Part shown: positions 1-7,483 of the stretch, one piece after another
How the letters are laid out: each line of letters opens with the position of its first letter
Numbering within the stretch: the stretch's first letter is position 1
Position numbers and translations under genes: made by a program
Assembly: GCA_965224735.1 (NCBI GenBank)
Contig: OZ245059.1
Location: forward strand, 1,426,001 to 1,490,000
Origin: Robiginitomaculum_A sp036478535
GTDB taxonomy: Bacteria; Pseudomonadota; Alphaproteobacteria; Caulobacterales; Maricaulaceae
Reading direction: 5' to 3'
DNA length: 64,000 bases
The notes under the pieces: model-generated
Database searches by the model: none
Seen by the model: only the letters and a program-made list of their open reading frames with translations
Told to the model about the DNA's origin: nothing

Positions 1-775
1 TCGTTAATCAGAAATCATGGTTTCGGAAAAGATGACTCGTATATATTCGTTCTTTTTGAGATACTCCTTAATAACCAAACCGCTCCGAACTTTCCTGAGG
101 CTATTTAATCTAAGTTATGCCGCTTTTGGCACCTTGTCCAGCTCTGCGTAATAATTTTCTCGGTTTTGCTGGTGGTATGAAGCGCTCTGAACAACCGGTT
201 AATTTTGTGTTATTGTTTTAACGAATTTCTTTGGAGGTTTGTTATGGCTTTGCGGGGTTTTGCATCTTTGGATTATGGCCATAAGAAGAAACGAGCGAAG
301 CGGAATATATTCTTGTGTGAAATGGATGCGGTTGTGTATAGGCTCGCATAGATATGTGGACTTGTCCCTGTTTAGTTCCGAGTTGACTACTCATTTAGGT
401 TACCTTGCTTTTAAAGGCAATAGGTGCCAAGGCGTTGCCCAGGTACAGTTCCAGGCATAGTTCCAGGCCGTGATTACCGCTATGGCGCATAATTTCAAGA
501 GGGTAAAGACACTCAGCATCCATGGGTTAACACACCCCAATACTTGAAAAAAAACTGGCACTCTTGACAAATATACCTAAAGCCAAACTTCTAAACCTGC
601 AGATCAGGCAATAAAACACAAACTAACACATTTCCAGATAGAGCCATCATGTAAAAGAGGCTGTAACTGTGTCTAAAGCGGAAAAATGTGTGTATCGTAA
701 TAAACTCTTTGTATTTCCGTGTATTTCCGTCCAAAAATAGGTGTATAAAGACTTTGAGCATAAAGGGCAGGGGTA
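1..775. other. Non-coding or decayed region at window start
   Basis: No intact gene is recognisable on either strand. The one readable piece is an IS5-type transposase start at 244-351, listed separately. A short direct duplication, GTATTTCCGT twice in a row, sits near 711-730. The segment ends at a purine-rich ribosome binding site (AGGGCAGGGG) before the methyltransferase start. It is best read as intergenic DNA with decayed mobile-element sequence. Confidence 0.5.
244..351 (+). pseudogene. IS5-family transposase N-terminal remnant
   Basis: An ATG preceded by TTTGGAGGTTTG opens a 35-codon frame containing GFASLDYGHKKKRAKRNIF and then EMDAVV. This resembles the conserved start of IS5-group transposases (a short F-x-D/DY segment, a basic KKKRxKR patch, then F-L-x-E-M-D/E-x-V-V-P). 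The frame stops at TAG where the family would continue into VPW and the DDE core, and no catalytic part is found downstream. I infer a dead 5-prime fragment. The call rests on the short conserved block only. Confidence 0.5.
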
Positions 776-1552
776 TTGCGCCAAAAGGTTGAAAATTTAG
801 AACGATTTTATGTGAGCAAACTTGGACGTGCTGCGCAAGCTATGACAGTGCGCAGATTGCATGCCTTATGGCCACATTTAAATGGTATGGATGTTCTGGG
901 GTATGGGTATGCAATTCCCTATTTGAAGACTTATGAAAACGGGGCGCACCGCATTATTAACGCGATGTCACATAGCCAAGGTGCGGCACGGCATTGCCCA
1001 AAGCGTAGCGGCACGCGGCGCGGCAATACCTCTCTTTTGGTCTGCGAACATGAACTCCCTTTTCCGCCAAGCGTATTTGACCGCGTTGTTATTGCGCATG
1101 GTCTTGAAGAAACTCCCAATTTTTCAGTACTCTTAGAGGAAATATGGCGGGTATTAAAACCTGAAGGCCGCGTTGTTATTATTGTAGCAAACCGCTCGGG
1201 GCTTTGGGCGCGTTCAGATAAAACCCCCTTTGGTGCGGGACGCCCCTTTAGTCGCAAACAGCTCTCTAATGCCCTGAAAAATGCTAAATTCGTACCGTTA
1301 GTGCGGGCTGGCACACTTTACTGTCCGCCAATAAATTCTATATGCGAAGGACGCACAGCGCAAGTTTTGGAAAGTTTTGGCGAAACCGTTTGGCCAGGTT
1401 TTTCAGGACTAGTGCTTGTAGAAGCAGTCAAGCGCTTGTATGCGGGACGGGGGGTAGGTGATAAGCGCCGTGCCAAACAACAAACATTTACAGGAAGCGG
1501 TGTTCTTGGAACACCGCAATCGGGGAAAATAATAAGCAATAGCAATGAGTGA
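776..1552 (+). CDS. Class I SAM-dependent methyltransferase (Methyltransf_11-like)
   Basis: Predicted cytosolic methyltransferase of 258 residues with unknown substrate. After an N-terminal helix region, GMDVLGYGYAIPYL occupies the place of motif I, although the usual GxGxG is weak. Then follow ELPFPPSVFDRVVIAHGLEE (motif II/III region) and LLEEIWRVLKPEGRVVIIV (the typical post-motif helix and strand of the Methyltransf_11 family). The start is TTG at 776 behind AGGGCAGGGG; no better ATG lies upstream in frame. The stop overlaps the chorismate mutase start by 8 bp, so the two are probably translated from one message. The degenerate SAM loop is worth noting: catalytic activity is likely but not shown. 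Confidence 0.75.
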   Translation: MRQKVENLERFYVSKLGRAAQAMTVRRLHALWPHLNGMDVLGYGYAIPYLKTYENGAHRIINAMSHSQGAARHCPKRSGTRRGNTSLLVCEHELPFPPSVFDRVVIAHGLEETPNFSVLLEEIWRVLKPEGRVVIIVANRSGLWARSDKTPFGAGRPFSRKQLSNALKNAKFVPLVRAGTLYCPPINSICEGRTAQVLESFGETVWPGFSGLVLVEAVKRLYAGRGVGDKRRAKQQTFTGSGVLGTPQSGKIISNSNE

Positions 1553-2384
1553 TAACGACAAAACACAAGCACAAAAAATGCAAATCCTTCGCGATGAAAT
1601 TAATCAGGTTGATGGTGCATTGCTTGATTTAATTGCAGAGAGAATGGATTTGGCGCGGGCTGTAAGGCAGGCTAAATCGGGCATTGATGTTTGGTGTCCC
1701 TCGCGCGAGGAATCTCATGTGCGCGATCTTGCTAGAAAAGCTGGAGAAACCCCGCCTGATCTCGTATCGCGTATATGGGCTGAACTCACAAGCGCTAGCT
1801 TGACGTTGCAAGGGCCAATACAGCTCCATGTGGCGATTAGCGGTGATGCGCTATCCTATTGGCAATTGGTACGCGATCGCTTTGGTGCGTCTATTCCTGT
1901 TTTGACCTATCCAACGGCCAGCGCCGCGTTGGCTGCAGCCCATGCGGACGCAGAAGGGGTAGCAGTTCTGCCAGCCCCTGGCGGTATGAATACATGGTGG
2001 CTTGCGCTTGGCCCAGATGGGGCAGCGTCTGATATGAGTATATTGTCTGCACTGCCTAGGGTGGGGAAATGGAAATGGCCTCTCGCCGTTGCTGTGTCCA
2101 AAGCTGAGCGGGTAAGCTCTGGTAACGATCATACTTTGATTTATGTAAATATTAGCGAGTTAACGCCGTTGCAAACACTAGAACATATTTTTAAAAAGGC
2201 TGGTATTGAAGCGATCCCAAGAGCTGAAGTTAATGATCACAAACTCTATAGCATCCCAGATTATATGGAAGAAACAGATACAGCGTACCACATTATAAAG
2301 AGCGCATTTAAGCAGGTGAAAATTATTGGGTTACTGCCAAGCCCCATTACTACAGAATGTGATGATAACCATGTCGATTTTTAA
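1545..2384 (+). CDS. Chorismate mutase (AroQ class) with alphaproteobacterial C-terminal domain
   Basis: Converts chorismate to prephenate, the first step of the Phe/Tyr branch. Residues about 12-90 form the all-helical CM_2 fold: LRDEINQVDGALLDLIAERM carries the first-helix pattern with the conserved Arg, and RAVRQAKSG gives the Lys/Arg binding residues. Residues 95-279 form a second domain (AISGDALSYWQLVRDRFG onward) that resembles the ligand-binding or prephenate-dehydratase-like extension seen on alphaproteobacterial chorismate mutases; its role is uncertain. The gene overlaps the methyltransferase upstream and prephenate dehydrogenase downstream, which makes a tyrosine-branch operon. Confidence 0.85.
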   Translation: MSDNDKTQAQKMQILRDEINQVDGALLDLIAERMDLARAVRQAKSGIDVWCPSREESHVRDLARKAGETPPDLVSRIWAELTSASLTLQGPIQLHVAISGDALSYWQLVRDRFGASIPVLTYPTASAALAAAHADAEGVAVLPAPGGMNTWWLALGPDGAASDMSILSALPRVGKWKWPLAVAVSKAERVSSGNDHTLIYVNISELTPLQTLEHIFKKAGIEAIPRAEVNDHKLYSIPDYMEETDTAYHIIKSAFKQVKIIGLLPSPITTECDDNHVDF

Positions 2385-3285
2385 TAGGGTAACGATCATT
2401 GGTTCTGGTTTAATAGGGTCTTCTCTAGCGCGCGCTATTCAAGCGGAAAACGCTGCGGATACACTGATTATTTATGATAACAATGCATCTGTTCGTGATA
2501 TAGTTTCTTCTTTAAGTATTTGCGATGAAGTCTTTGATAATGTTGAAAAATCTACTCAAAATTCTGACTTGATTATTCTGTGCGTACCACCTTGTAAGAT
2601 AGCAGATATGGCAAAGGAAGTCACGCCACATTTAATGGACGGTGCTATTCTTACAGATGTAGGTTCTGTCAAGTCTGAAATTGTTGAGACGGTCACGGCC
2701 TTAATGCCAAAACATGCAGAATTTATTGGTGGTCACCCGATAGCGGGTACTGAAAAGTCTGGTCCAAAAGCAGGGTTTGCCACTTTGTTTCAAGACCGTT
2801 GGTGCATTTTAACACCACAAAATGAACAATCAGAGAACGCGCAAAAACTCAAATTCTTTTGGCAAACCCTTGGTAGCAATGTAGCCTTTATGGATGCAAA
2901 ACGGCATGACCTGGTGCTAGCGACAACGTCTCACCTACCGCATCTTATAGCCTATGCTCTTGTTGGGACAGCCATTGATATGGAAACAGTGACCAATAAT
3001 GAAGTTGTAAAATACTCTGCAGCTGGATTTCGAGATTTTACTCGGATTGCCGCATCAGATCCAACCATGTGGCGTGATGTTTTTCTAGGTAATAAAGACG
3101 CTGTTCTTGAAGTGCTGGGACGCTATATCACAGACTTAACTGAGCTGAAAAGGGCTGTGCGCCTGGGGGACGGAGACGCACTGATGGTAAAATTTACCAA
3201 AACCCGCGATATAAGAAAACGCATTGTCGATGCTGGTCAAGACAGTTCAGAGCCAAATTTTGGCCGCAATCACAGTGACAATTAA
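2371..3285 (+). CDS. tyrC: Prephenate/arogenate (cyclohexadienyl) dehydrogenase
   Basis: NAD(P)-dependent oxidative decarboxylation of prephenate or arogenate towards tyrosine. The ATG at 2371 puts the Rossmann motif IIGSGLIGSSLARAI at residues 8-22, normal for the family; a frame-compatible start 45 bp upstream would add an unlikely tail inside the previous gene. FIGGHPIAGTEKSGP is the family's conserved prephenate-binding segment, and DLVLATTSHLPHLIAYAL is the dimer-domain signature with the catalytic His. It overlaps chorismate mutase by 14 bp, consistent with translational coupling. Length is 304 residues, near the family norm. A preference for arogenate or prephenate cannot be read from the sequence. 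Confidence 0.93.
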   Translation: MSIFNRVTIIGSGLIGSSLARAIQAENAADTLIIYDNNASVRDIVSSLSICDEVFDNVEKSTQNSDLIILCVPPCKIADMAKEVTPHLMDGAILTDVGSVKSEIVETVTALMPKHAEFIGGHPIAGTEKSGPKAGFATLFQDRWCILTPQNEQSENAQKLKFFWQTLGSNVAFMDAKRHDLVLATTSHLPHLIAYALVGTAIDMETVTNNEVVKYSAAGFRDFTRIAASDPTMWRDVFLGNKDAVLEVLGRYITDLTELKRAVRLGDGDALMVKFTKTRDIRKRIVDAGQDSSEPNFGRNHSDN

Positions 3286-3293
3286 GGCAAAGA

Positions 3294-4334
3294 TTAAAAC
3301 TTACCAAGCGTGATAAACCCGTATTTTAGTTTTCCGTTTTTTAGCCTTAGTTTGATAGATTTTCGGCCTTCATCATCCGTATCAAGTGCGCTAATGACTA
3401 TGCTGGCTTTACGCGCCATAGCGCTGTCTATCCAGCCTGCACTGGCAATTTTATCAATTAGGCTCGTGACGTTTTTGATACGCATATGAATGATGCCTTC
3501 AGGTTTTTGCTCTTTGTAGTCAATGTCGAAATCCCCAACGATATCCACTGCGCCCCATTTTATAAGCCAATGTTCAGATTTAATCCCGCCGCCAGAATTC
3601 ATCCATTCTATACTGCCTTTTTCCTTAAGCACAAGCCAGTTTTTAACCGCGAGTGTTGTTTCGACGCGCGACAAAACATTGCCCAAAACCAGTTTTGCTT
3701 GGGCTATGACATCATCAGAAACCACAACATTTTTTACTTTAACATCAAGGATGCCGCTTGTGCCTTTTACGTTCAAATGCGCTTTTAAATCTTCAAAGGA
3801 TTGCACGGGAAAACTATCGCTAAGCAGAGAGGTTATATGACTTGGCTCCATGTTAAAATACGCCGTTTTTATTTTCCCCATAATCCCGACGGTTACCTTA
3901 ATATCCATAGTTGCAGGGGTAATATCAAAGAAATACCGCTCATTTGACTGTGTGCGTATGTCGACCTGCATATTACCGCAGTGGGTTAAATCCCAAGATA
4001 AGGGTGTAAGCGTTGCAGAGCCAAGATAGATTTCTCCAGTTTTTATGGACCAGTTTTTACCAAGCTCTGGCTCGTTAGATTTGGGTGCAGTGATTGAAAT
4101 TTTTTTGCTCTGAGCATCTATTTTAAATGGAAAGCCTTTAACCTTGAGCCCATCATGCTCTATTTCATAATTCTGTGCTTGCATGTTGATGATGGACGTA
4201 TTCACATTGTTTACGATTTTCGCGCGCAAAAAAAACCAAAACCCGCACAATATGATAAGCCCGATACTGAGTAAGATGAGCAAGCGTTTCACAGAAAACA
4301 CCGTTTCTTTTGTTTTATATTGGTCATTGTGCAT
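3294..4334 (-). CDS. DUF2125 family envelope protein
   Basis: A protein of about 346 residues with one N-terminal membrane anchor (LLILLSIGLIILCGFWFFL) and a long beta-rich outside part, as in the alphaproteobacterial DUF2125 family. No enzymatic motif is visible. The start at 4334 (MHNDQYK) is preferred because it overlaps the end of the YdcF-like gene by only 11 bp and leaves the anchor near the N terminus; a longer frame adds 32 residues inside the upstream gene. It is the last gene of the minus-strand ftsE-ftsX-ydcF-like run and is convergent with tyrC. The function is unknown; an envelope role is inferred from the anchor and the FtsEX neighbours. Confidence 0.8.
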   Translation of the reverse strand: MHNDQYKTKETVFSVKRLLILLSIGLIILCGFWFFLRAKIVNNVNTSIINMQAQNYEIEHDGLKVKGFPFKIDAQSKKISITAPKSNEPELGKNWSIKTGEIYLGSATLTPLSWDLTHCGNMQVDIRTQSNERYFFDITPATMDIKVTVGIMGKIKTAYFNMEPSHITSLLSDSFPVQSFEDLKAHLNVKGTSGILDVKVKNVVVSDDVIAQAKLVLGNVLSRVETTLAVKNWLVLKEKGSIEWMNSGGGIKSEHWLIKWGAVDIVGDFDIDYKEQKPEGIIHMRIKNVTSLIDKIASAGWIDSAMARKASIVISALDTDDEGRKSIKLRLKNGKLKYGFITLGKF

Positions 4335-4980
4335 CCGTTGTTTTTTCGAGTTGTTTATTTGATTTTGTACCAATATCGCGTGCAAGACTAACAAGAAGTT
4401 TTGCATATTCGCGCAATAATCTTTTGGCATAATCTGTACGACTCCGCCATGATTTCTCGCCAGTGTTTTCCGTTTTGACGGGGTAAGAAATGATGCGCAA
4501 TCTTTTTTGCGCTGTGGTAATCTCTATTTCGGCGCGCGGCATATGATAATCAGACGTCACCAATATGATTTCTTCATACCCAAGAGCACTTGCCCAATTC
4601 GCCGTTTCTCGGCCATTGTCATATGTGTTTTCCGCATTGTAATCTAAATCAACACAGCAGGTTGTTTGCTTGCGGCTAAGGCCAAGTAGGCTTTGTACTT
4701 CCTCTTCGGATATGGCTGGGTTAACTCCAGAGACTAAAAGGCGCTCAGCATGTTTGTTTTTTAGCAATAATCCGCCAGCCTGTAAGCGCCCGCCACCTTT
4801 GCCTGTTAGGACGACAATGCCGTCCGCTTTGGTTATTATCTGCGGTGGTTTTGATGTTTTTACAACAATTACAAACACAATAAACCCACACATTAGGAGT
4901 AAGAGTGCAAAGCCGAGCAAAAAGTTGAAGAGATTGAATAAAGCCCAAGATCTAGATTTTTTCTTCACTGCTTTGCTCAT
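4324..4980 (-). CDS. YdcF/ElyC family (DUF218) membrane protein
   Basis: One N-terminal transmembrane helix (LFNLFNFLLGFALLLLMCGF) is followed by the DUF218 fold: ADGIVVLTGKGGGRLQAGGLLL is the nucleotide-like first strand-loop, ERLLVSGVNP follows, and NTYDNGRETANWA and VTSDYHMPRAEIE are the family's conserved N-T-x-x-N and S-D-Y-H-M-P-R blocks. Characterised relatives act in envelope biogenesis (ElyC), but this subgroup's reaction is unknown. The ATG at 4980 overlaps the ftsX stop in an ATGA junction, which fixes the start and suggests coupling. A longer frame adds 14 residues and is less likely. Confidence 0.85.
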   Translation of the reverse strand: MSKAVKKKSRSWALFNLFNFLLGFALLLLMCGFIVFVIVVKTSKPPQIITKADGIVVLTGKGGGRLQAGGLLLKNKHAERLLVSGVNPAISEEEVQSLLGLSRKQTTCCVDLDYNAENTYDNGRETANWASALGYEEIILVTSDYHMPRAEIEITTAQKRLRIISYPVKTENTGEKSWRSRTDYAKRLLREYAKLLVSLARDIGTKSNKQLEKTTDAQ

Positions 4981-5882
4981 GGGTACATCTCGGCCATGAG
5001 AATACGGTTTACGGTCTTCCATGCTGTGAACGCAGAAATTATTGCCATAGCAATAGGGATAAGAAGGGCTAATAGAAAGTCTATTAGTCCGACGCTAATG
5101 CCTGGCATGAAATTACGTAGCCCTGGCATAGTGCCAAAAAGGCCCAACACTATAAGCAATAAAAATGCGCCAAGTGTCCCGATAGCACCAGCCTTCAGGC
5201 TTGTACGGGCACAGCGCAGGCTGAATATTTTTGCCGTAAAGGCAGGAAGAGCGCCGACTTGCTGTAAGACTTGCATTAAAGTCGTGCGCCCAACGATAGC
5301 GGCGCGGGTTGCAAAAACGGCCGCGCCATTGATGGCCAACATAATTAAAATGAAGGCCAATATAGCAATCGTTTGCGCAGCGCGTGCTGTGCGTTTTAAA
5401 TCTTTGCTCCATTGACTATGGTCATCAATATCGGCCTTAATACCCGCATTTTTTAAAGCGCTGGAAACCTTAATCACATCAAAGTTCTTTTTATACGAAA
5501 TTTTTATACTTAGTAATATTGGTAGAGGCAGATCATTTGGCAAGACCATGTCGCCAAGCCAAGGTTTTAAAAGACCTTCCGAATAGGATTTGGGCATAAT
5601 TGAAACGTTGTCAATATTGGATTGAGCCATGATTATGCTACGGGCTTTTTGGGCTGCTTCATTTGTGTCCTTACCCATTATTGGAATGATTTGCACTGTG
5701 ACCGTACGGGATAAATCATCACCCCAGCTTCCTGCACTCACATAACTTAGTTTTACGGTTAATAAGGTTAGGGTTGCGAGAAATGCCAATATAGCGAGTA
5801 CCACGAAGAGTGGGCGGTCGGCTAATTTATCATCAGGCAGTAAAGGCTGCGGCGGCGGTGTTTTCACAGATGGATCAGACAT
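4977..5882 (-). CDS. ftsX: Cell division ABC transporter permease FtsX
   Basis: Inner-membrane partner of FtsE that couples ATP hydrolysis to septal cell-wall hydrolase control. The layout is that of FtsX: a short cytosolic tail rich in Pro, TM1 (LFVVLAILAFLATLTLLTV), a periplasmic domain of about 120 residues, then three C-terminal helices around AIFAFILIMLAINGAAVF-like, GALGAFLLLIVLGLF-like and LIDFLLALLIPIAMAIIS segments. The start at 5882 (MSDPSV) overlaps ftsE by 8 bp; an upstream in-frame start would run through the ftsE tail. It sits in an overlapping run with ftsE and the YdcF-like gene. Confidence 0.9.
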   Translation of the reverse strand: MSDPSVKTPPPQPLLPDDKLADRPLFVVLAILAFLATLTLLTVKLSYVSAGSWGDDLSRTVTVQIIPIMGKDTNEAAQKARSIIMAQSNIDNVSIMPKSYSEGLLKPWLGDMVLPNDLPLPILLSIKISYKKNFDVIKVSSALKNAGIKADIDDHSQWSKDLKRTARAAQTIAILAFILIMLAINGAAVFATRAAIVGRTTLMQVLQQVGALPAFTAKIFSLRCARTSLKAGAIGTLGAFLLLIVLGLFGTMPGLRNFMPGISVGLIDFLLALLIPIAMAIISAFTAWKTVNRILMAEMYP

Positions 5883-6594
5883 CATCACCTCGCTTATGAA
5901 TAACAGTGCCGCTTTGTAAGTATAAAATATCTGCGCTGTTTGGGATAAGAGCTCTGTCATGTGTCGCGATTATGACGGTCGTGCCTAGACGGTTCATTTC
6001 AGAGAACAAACGAATCAACCGGGCACCAATTTCTTTGTCGACATTCCCCGTAGGTTCGTCTGCCACCAAAATTTCAGGTTTCACGATTAGGGCGCGGGCT
6101 ATGGCTGCACGTTGTTTCTCGCCAGCAGATAATGTTGTTGGAAATGCATTTTGCCGTTTGCCCAAGCCAACCCAGCTTAGCAGTGATAAAATATCTTCAT
6201 GATAGTCTTCGCGCGAGTTACCAAGTATGCGCAAAGGCAAGGCAACGTTTTCGTAGACGTTAAGATGGTCAATAAGCATAAAATCTTGCAACACAATCCC
6301 CATGCGGCGTTTAATTAGCGGTATGGCCATTTTCTCAAGTTGGGACGTGTCTTGGCCAAACAAAGTTATAAGACCACGCGAGGGACGCATATTTAAGTAT
6401 ATCAGTTTTAACAGGCTGGTTTTGCCAGAACCAGATGGGCCTGTGACGAAATTCATCGAGCCTTTTTGCAAGACAAAATTTACATCACTGAGTATCTCTT
6501 CCCCCCGCCCATAGCGTAGCCCAATGCGGTCAAATCCAATACTTATGGTGTCTGTAACATCTGGATAATATTGAGGGGCGCTTTGGTTGGTCAT
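5875..6594 (-). CDS. ftsE: Cell division ATP-binding protein FtsE
   Basis: ABC ATPase of the FtsEX complex, cytosolic face of the septum. Walker A is GPSGSGKTSL, the Q-loop is VLQDFMLIDHLNVYENV, the signature is LSAGEKQRAAIARAL, Walker B is ILVADEPTGNVD and the switch His is IIATHD. Length is 239 residues, slightly longer than Escherichia coli FtsE because of an N-terminal extension of about 18 residues, common in alphaproteobacteria. It is divergent from the zinc-ribbon gene at 6661, with only 66 bp between them. The downstream overlap with ftsX indicates one transcript. Confidence 0.95.
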   Translation of the reverse strand: MTNQSAPQYYPDVTDTISIGFDRIGLRYGRGEEILSDVNFVLQKGSMNFVTGPSGSGKTSLLKLIYLNMRPSRGLITLFGQDTSQLEKMAIPLIKRRMGIVLQDFMLIDHLNVYENVALPLRILGNSREDYHEDILSLLSWVGLGKRQNAFPTTLSAGEKQRAAIARALIVKPEILVADEPTGNVDKEIGARLIRLFSEMNRLGTTVIIATHDRALIPNSADILYLQSGTVIHKRGDDV

Positions 6595-6660
6595 AAGGGG
6601 TGGACATTTTCCTTCTAAATCTGCACTTTCTTAGCATAAGCGAATCGGAATGCGAACCCT

Positions 6661-7479
6661 ATGATACTTTCTTGCCCTGATTGTGAAACACGTTTTGTTG
6701 TTAAAGATGATGCTATTGGCCCTAATGGGCGTACGGTGCGGTGTTCAAAATGCTCTGTGACTTGGTTTGTTGCTGCAGAACCTGACGTATTGGAATTGCA
6801 AGACAATCAAACTAATTTTGAAAAAGCCGACACAGAGTTTCATGACCATGCTGATATTTCCGTTCAAGACGCGCCAGATGAATTCTATGAAAAGGGCGGC
6901 ACTATCAAAGATAATGAATCGGCTAAAGAAATACTCAGGGAGGTATCCCCCGTTATTTCACCAGAGCTTGCACCCCATAATGCCATTCGTGATAAAGCCG
7001 AGAAGAAAACAGTCCGCCGCCGCCTTTTTGGAGTAGGGATGATTTGGCTTGTTACTTTGGCTCTTTTGGCAATAGCGGCGTTTCTAGCCTATTTGTTTAG
7101 GGCTCAAATCGTCGAAAAACTGCCAGCCTCGCGAGCAATTTACCAGGCTTTTGATATTGAGGCGACTGAGACAGGTCTTAGTCTTTACGAAGTAGAAGGT
7201 CGCCATGGGGCAAATGATAGCGTACCCGTTTTTTTTGTGAATGGAAAAATAAAAAATACTGACCATAATAATCGAGATGTTCCGCTTATCAAACTCGCTT
7301 TTGTTAATGCCAATGGGGAAGAACTTGCGAGCTGGATTGTTGAGGCCAAGAAAAACTCTTTAAAACCAGGTGAAATTATTGAATTTGTTTCGCAATATCC
7401 AAACCCGCCTGTTGACGCAGTAAAGCTAACGCATAGTTTTGTGGGTGAAGGCGGCACCGTAAAAAATATGCCACTTTAG
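6661..7479 (+). CDS. MJ0042-type zinc-ribbon membrane protein
   Basis: Starts with a short zinc finger (LSCPDCETRFVVKD, then TVRCSKCSVTW: two CxxC knuckles about 20 residues apart), the MJ0042/zinc_ribbon_5 domain. An acidic linker follows, then one transmembrane helix (MIWLVTLALLAIAAFLAYLF, about residues 121-140) and a C-terminal domain resembling DUF3426 (VNGKIKNTDHNNRDVPLIKL and NSLKPGEIIEF). The function is unknown. The family is a regular neighbour of ftsE in alphaproteobacteria, from which an envelope or division link is inferred. The start codon is ATG at 6661; no strong ribosome binding site is visible. Confidence 0.85.
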   Translation: MILSCPDCETRFVVKDDAIGPNGRTVRCSKCSVTWFVAAEPDVLELQDNQTNFEKADTEFHDHADISVQDAPDEFYEKGGTIKDNESAKEILREVSPVISPELAPHNAIRDKAEKKTVRRRLFGVGMIWLVTLALLAIAAFLAYLFRAQIVEKLPASRAIYQAFDIEATETGLSLYEVEGRHGANDSVPVFFVNGKIKNTDHNNRDVPLIKLAFVNANGEELASWIVEAKKNSLKPGEIIEFVSQYPNPPVDAVKLTHSFVGEGGTVKNMPL

Positions 7480-7483
7480 TTTT

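Noticed and set aside
931..1314. Antisense frame in the methyltransferase gene, and similar long antisense frames in cas9, lon, soxA and nrdJ
   Set aside because: Shadows of strong coding frames, without ribosome binding sites or family motifs.
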